NCBI GenBank assembly: GCA_011380105.1
Contig: DRZW01000189.1
Location: 1 to 9,085 of the forward strand
Reading direction: 5' to 3'
Length of the DNA: 9,085 bases
Source: Halothiobacillaceae bacterium
Lineage (GTDB): Bacteria; Pseudomonadota; Gammaproteobacteria; Halothiobacillales; Halothiobacillaceae
Under the pieces are notes generated by a model that saw only the letters and a program-made list of their open reading frames with translations, did no database searches and had not been told where the DNA came from. Shown in pieces: positions 6,322 to 9,085 of the stretch (positions are counted from its first letter, which is position 1; the number at the start of each line of letters is the position of its first letter). The position numbers and the translations under genes were made by a program.

Positions 6322-6789
6322 ATGAACCGTTGCCGCAACCACAAAGCTTGTCAAACCGCTGCGTTAGAGCAAGCCGAAGCCATCTGTGCCGCCCATGGTG
6401 TTCGGTTGACGCCAACTCGCCGGGCTGTGTTGGAAGAAATCTGGTCAAATCATGAAGCCACCAAGGCTTATGATCTGATCAACCGGCTTTCGACTCAGGG
6501 TGAGACGGTAAAACCGCCTACGGTTTACCGAGCGCTGGATTTTCTGCTGACCCACGGGTTGATTCATCGTATTGAAAGTCTCAACGCCTTTATCGGCTGT
6601 ACTCATCCACAACAACCACATAAAGCTATTTTGATGATCTGCACCGAATGTGGTGATATAGATGAGATCATCGATTCACAAACCCACGCGCGCTTACACG
6701 AACTTAGCCAGACTTACAACTTCTCTTTGGAAAGTGAAATAGTCGAACTTCGCGGCTTGTGCGCTGACTGTCGTACAACGAGAGAGTAA
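6322..6789 (+). CDS. zur: Zinc uptake regulator Zur (Fur family)
   Basis: This 155-residue cytosolic, zinc-responsive DNA-binding repressor normally silences zinc uptake genes when zinc is sufficient. The winged-helix part has RLTPTRRAVLEEIW (28-41), AYDLINRL (49-56) and the Zur signature KPPTVYRALDFLLTHGLIHRIESLNAF (64-90), where E. coli Zur has KPPTVYRALDFLLEQGFVHKVES. The segment points to Zur and not Fur or PerR. C107-x-x-C110 and C147-x-x-C150 form the structural zinc site. Cys93, His95 and His100 are candidates for the sensing site. The N-terminus (MNRCRNHKAC) is rich in Cys and His and may offer extra metal ligands. No zinc transporter genes are nearby. The methyltransferase gene starts 4 bases after its stop, so the two are probably co-transcribed. 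The start has only a weak GAGA-type ribosome binding site. Confidence 0.9.
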   Translation: MNRCRNHKACQTAALEQAEAICAAHGVRLTPTRRAVLEEIWSNHEATKAYDLINRLSTQGETVKPPTVYRALDFLLTHGLIHRIESLNAFIGCTHPQQPHKAILMICTECGDIDEIIDSQTHARLHELSQTYNFSLESEIVELRGLCADCRTTRE

Positions 6790-6792
6790 TCT

Positions 6793-7389
6793 ATGCCCCA
6801 AAACCACAATCTCCGCGCGGATATTCAGTTCCCGGCGCAGCTATGCGATCAACATTTGGTATTCAACACCACCTGGGGGCTATTTTCACCACGTGAAATC
6901 GACGAAGGCACCGAGTTGCTATTGCGCTATTTACCCGAATTCAAGCCTGGCGAGCGTATTATTGATTTAGGCTGCGGCTACGGCCCAATTGGGGTGTCAC
7001 TGGCCGCAGCAAATCCGCAGAGTGAAATCATCATGCTCGATAAGGATTTTGTTGCGGTGGATTATGCTAACAAAAACGCGCAGCAAAACCGGCTTAATAA
7101 CGCGCGGGCAATATTATCAAACGGCCTGTCTGCGGTTAATGGCGAAACATTTGATGCGGTCATATCCAATGTACCAGCCAAGGTTGGCAAAGAAATGTGG
7201 TCGATAATGCTCGAGGACGCCTACCGAGGACTAAAACCCGGTGGCTCAGTCTGGTTTGTTTCCATAAACGGACTGCGCGCGTACTTCAAACGCACCATGC
7301 AACAGCAGTTTGGTAACTATAAAAAGGTCAAACAAAGTCGTAATTACGTCATCCACCGCGCGGTGAAAGGCAACCAAGTGAGAAGCTAA
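6793..7389 (+). CDS. Class I SAM-dependent methyltransferase, small-domain (RsmC-like) type
   Basis: This 198-residue protein has a single Rossmann-like methyltransferase domain. VFNTTWGLFSPREIDEGTELLL (23-44) corresponds to the 'GVFS...LDxGSxLLL' entry of RsmC/RlmG-type enzymes. SAM-binding motif I is IIDLGCGYGPIGVSLA (56-71), with acidic Asp83 after strand 2. The post-motif IV segment reads SNVPAKVGKE, where the NPPY or NPPF of base N-methyltransferases would be expected. It is followed by LKPGGSVWFVS, the usual motif VI region. RsmC-type proteins methylate guanine in rRNA but are roughly twice as long, with a duplicated domain; this one has only the catalytic half. The substrate is unknown: rRNA is a family-based guess, weakened by the altered NPPY motif. 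It is tightly linked to zur, but nothing in the sequence ties it functionally to zinc. Confidence 0.75.
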   Translation: MPQNHNLRADIQFPAQLCDQHLVFNTTWGLFSPREIDEGTELLLRYLPEFKPGERIIDLGCGYGPIGVSLAAANPQSEIIMLDKDFVAVDYANKNAQQNRLNNARAILSNGLSAVNGETFDAVISNVPAKVGKEMWSIMLEDAYRGLKPGGSVWFVSINGLRAYFKRTMQQQFGNYKKVKQSRNYVIHRAVKGNQVRS

Positions 7390-7437
7390 CGAGCAGTCAG
7401 ACAAGCAGGCATGCAGTCTGAATCAACCCAATCTGCC

Positions 7438-7487
7438 TGCCCAGACAAACCCAGTCGATTAAAGCCGGGTTTGTGTGAATCTGGGCA
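7438..7487. terminator. Compound hairpin between convergent genes, possible terminator
   Basis: TGCCCAGA (7438-7445) pairs with TCTGGGCA (7480-7487), and CAAACCC (7446-7452) pairs with GGGTTTG (7467-7473). This leaves a 14-base loop and a six-base one-sided bulge. It lies between the methyltransferase gene and the convergent minus-strand gene. There is no T-run on either strand, so intrinsic termination is uncertain. A competing arm GCAGGCA (7405-7411) can also pair with TGCCTGC (7434-7440). Confidence 0.35.
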
Positions 7488-7569
7488 TTACCAGATCTTA
7501 AAGATAACCACAGCCAACGGCCTGTAAAACGGCGATATAGCCAACACCAGAACTACGCAAATAGGTTAC

Positions 7570-7977
7570 TTAATCCGGGCTCCTGCGGTTTTGTAAATCC
7601 GGCGGTAAGCTGTGGCGACGGTGGTAGACATCGGAGGTGAAAGCGGCGGTTGCATTCCCCAAGGTGTCCTCCGGGTTAGCGCGACATATCTCCATTACTT
7701 TACTTTTAGCCTCGGTGTGGCGCTCACCGGCGAGAATATCATAGGTGTTGTTAATTATGATATTCACAGCGGTGAAATACCCGGCCAGAAAACCATCTAG
7801 CTCGGCCTGGCTTCGCGGGTTATTACCGTTATACACCGCCAAAGCATCCGCGCAGCTCCAACCGCCGGCTCCATGCGCTAAATAGCGCCCGCCAACACTT
7901 TTGGCCTGAGCAGTAGAGGTAAGCACGAACAAACCGACAAGTAGCCACACTATGATTAAAGATCTAATCTGCTGCAT
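7570..7977 (-). CDS. Small secreted protein of unknown function
   Basis: This 135-residue precursor has a clear Sec signal peptide (MQQIR, hydrophobic core, cleavage after AQA at 23-25), giving a periplasmic or exported product of about 110 residues. The mature part has exactly two cysteines, Cys42 in GWSCADAL and Cys98 in MEICRANP, which could form a disulfide. Between them is FLAGYFTAVNIIINN, a helix pattern seen in small periplasmic proteins of the HdeA or Rap1a type. That resemblance is only a general impression and I do not assign a family. The C-terminus is basic and proline-rich (PPDLQNRRSPD) and probably disordered. An AGGAG box lies about 4 bases before the ATG on the minus strand. 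It starts 36 bases after the ppx-type gene in the same direction, so it may be co-transcribed. Confidence 0.75.
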   Translation of the reverse strand: MQQIRSLIIVWLLVGLFVLTSTAQAKSVGGRYLAHGAGGWSCADALAVYNGNNPRSQAELDGFLAGYFTAVNIIINNTYDILAGERHTEAKSKVMEICRANPEDTLGNATAAFTSDVYHRRHSLPPDLQNRRSPD

Positions 7978-8013
7978 AGCACTCCTGATTTTGCTGAGTT
8001 AAACAAACGAACG

Positions 8014-9085
8014 CTATCGGAACGACAACGTAAAACCACAGCCGGATAAATAATCCTGCTCACGCTCCAAATCTGCGGCTGTTAATGGGTACTGGGCCAA
8101 CCAGTGCTCGGGGAAGCTCAATTGCAGCTTATTCCCCTGTGCACTTAACTGCACCGCCGGCACGGCTGCCTGTGCATTGCGGTCACGATGGAACAACACC
8201 GCCAGACGCAGAATAACAGCTAGGCGCATTACCAGAACCTGCATGTGCGGTTCAATAGACTCAAACCGAGCTGGTTTAAATTTGCGCCGATGCGCATGTA
8301 CTAGACTCGCCACAACCTGCTGAGATTCACGGGTCAGCCCCGGCATATCAGCAGCACGAAGTACATAGGCACCGTGATGGTGAAAGCCTGAATGCGAAAT
8401 CGCCAAACCCAGCTCATGAAGCCGTGCAGCCATATCCAGCCAGGCACTAACGGGGGAATGCACCTGATCTTCTTCTGCCTCTTGCCATTGCCCGGCGACC
8501 TGCCCCCAAAGCATGGCGGCGGTCTGTGCCACCCGATCGGCATGCGGCTGGTCGACATGAAACAAAGTTTGTAGCCGCTTGACCGTCTGATTTCGGATGT
8601 CATCGAACCGTTCGCGTTCCAGAAAATCAAAAATCAGCCCTTCGCGCAGCGCCGCGTCGGAGATATCCATGCGTTCGATTTCCAATGCCTGAAAAATCGC
8701 CCGCATCGCCACCAAGCCGCCTACAAATACCGGGCGGCGATCATCCGACAGCCCCGGCAAGGTGAGCTTTTTCTCACTGCCCGCTTTAAGCACAGCCTCG
8801 CGGATTTTATCTAACACCGTCGGCGTTAAACTGCCATCCCCCCAGCCATTCGCCGCACCCACCGCCGCCAAGGATCGCGCTGTGCCCGATGAGCCCAGCG
8901 CCCGATGCCAGCCCATGGCCCGAAAGGACGACTGATAACTAAGCAACTCCAACTCTGCCCGCTGTTCAGCACGATGTAGCTGGGATTCCCGATACCGACC
9001 ATCAGCAAAGAAATCACGGGTAAAGCGCACACAGCCCAACGGCACACTTTCCATCTGCACCGGCTCAAACTGATCACCAATAATC
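8014..9085 (-). CDS. ppx: Exopolyphosphatase / pppGpp phosphatase (Ppx/GppA family), C-terminal part
   Basis: The frame is open to the window edge, so the N-terminal part (roughly the first 140-150 residues by comparison with E. coli Ppx, with the first ATPase-like motif) is missing. About 356 residues are visible. GDQFEPVQMESVPLGCVRF, GWHRALGSSGTARSL, FVGGLVAMRAIFQAL and ISDAALREGLIFDFL follow in the order seen in E. coli Ppx (SLSMGCVTW, GWKVCVGASGTVQAL, FPSGLAILIAIF, LAGGALREGLVYGML). The RVAQTAAMLWGQVA segment, the HELGLAISHSGFHHHGAYVLR helix and a C-terminal beta domain are also present, as in long Ppx. These enzymes remove terminal phosphate from polyphosphate or pppGpp; which substrate applies cannot be told here. 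A GTG at 9058-9060 is not the start, because matching sequence continues upstream. Confidence 0.88.
   Translation of the reverse strand, partial: IIGDQFEPVQMESVPLGCVRFTRDFFADGRYRESQLHRAEQRAELELLSYQSSFRAMGWHRALGSSGTARSLAAVGAANGWGDGSLTPTVLDKIREAVLKAGSEKKLTLPGLSDDRRPVFVGGLVAMRAIFQALEIERMDISDAALREGLIFDFLERERFDDIRNQTVKRLQTLFHVDQPHADRVAQTAAMLWGQVAGQWQEAEEDQVHSPVSAWLDMAARLHELGLAISHSGFHHHGAYVLRAADMPGLTRESQQVVASLVHAHRRKFKPARFESIEPHMQVLVMRLAVILRLAVLFHRDRNAQAAVPAVQLSAQGNKLQLSFPEHWLAQYPLTAADLEREQDYLSGCGFTLSFR

Noticed and set aside
9058..9060. GTG as the true start of the ppx-type gene
   Set aside because: Family-like sequence (GDQFEP) continues upstream to the window edge and a large N-terminal part would be missing.
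1..9085. CRISPR arrays, tRNA or rRNA genes, insertion sequences, prophage genes
   Set aside because: No regular repeats, cloverleaf, transposase or phage-like protein was seen on reading both strands.

Overview
The window looks like a stretch of a gammaproteobacterial chromosome. The evidence is a BioD-like C-terminus, a Zur-type zinc regulator and an Ppx/GppA-type phosphatase, all resembling proteobacterial housekeeping proteins, plus c-type cytochromes and a flavocytochrome c pair typical of sulfur-oxidising lineages. The exact genus cannot be read from the sequence. No rRNA, tRNA, insertion sequence, CRISPR array or phage gene was seen.

Layout. (1) 1-291: the 3' end of a gene resembling dethiobiotin synthase (bioD), plus strand. 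(2) 292-608: non-coding leader with a possible extended -10 promoter. (3) 609-5830: five co-directional genes closing on a strong rho-independent terminator at 5862-5897. They encode a monoheme cytochrome c (FccA-like), a Tat-exported flavoprotein (FccB-like sulfide dehydrogenase), a cytochrome bd-superfamily subunit carrying its own C-terminal heme c domain, a second bd-superfamily paralogue, and a diheme c4-like cytochrome. (4) 5898-6321: non-coding, with an imperfect inverted repeat just upstream of zur that may be its operator. (5) 6322-7389: zur and a class I methyltransferase gene. (6) 7390-7569: convergent gap with a compound hairpin. (7) 7570-9085, minus strand: the 3' part of a ppx/gppA-type gene followed by a small secreted protein of unknown function.

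The central operon is the most interesting part. FccAB normally oxidises sulfide in the periplasm and passes electrons to cytochrome c. Here it is encoded together with a bd-type membrane complex that appears unable to use quinol. The main subunit keeps counterparts of E. coli CydA His19, Glu445 and the RxPW part of GRQPW. It has no histidine or methionine at the two heme b558 ligand positions, has no room for a Q-loop, and ends in a CxxCH heme c domain. Its partner is not CydB but a second CydA-like protein sharing HxxxxHxxxG, EKW, TLPE and RExVR. The simplest reading is a self-contained periplasmic chain, sulfide (or another reduced sulfur compound) to flavin to heme c to a cytochrome c-fed bd-like terminal reductase, bypassing the quinone pool. 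The flavoprotein has also lost the cysteine that anchors FAD covalently in Allochromatium FccB, while keeping the redox cysteine pair. Substrate, acceptor and complex formation are inferred from sequence only.
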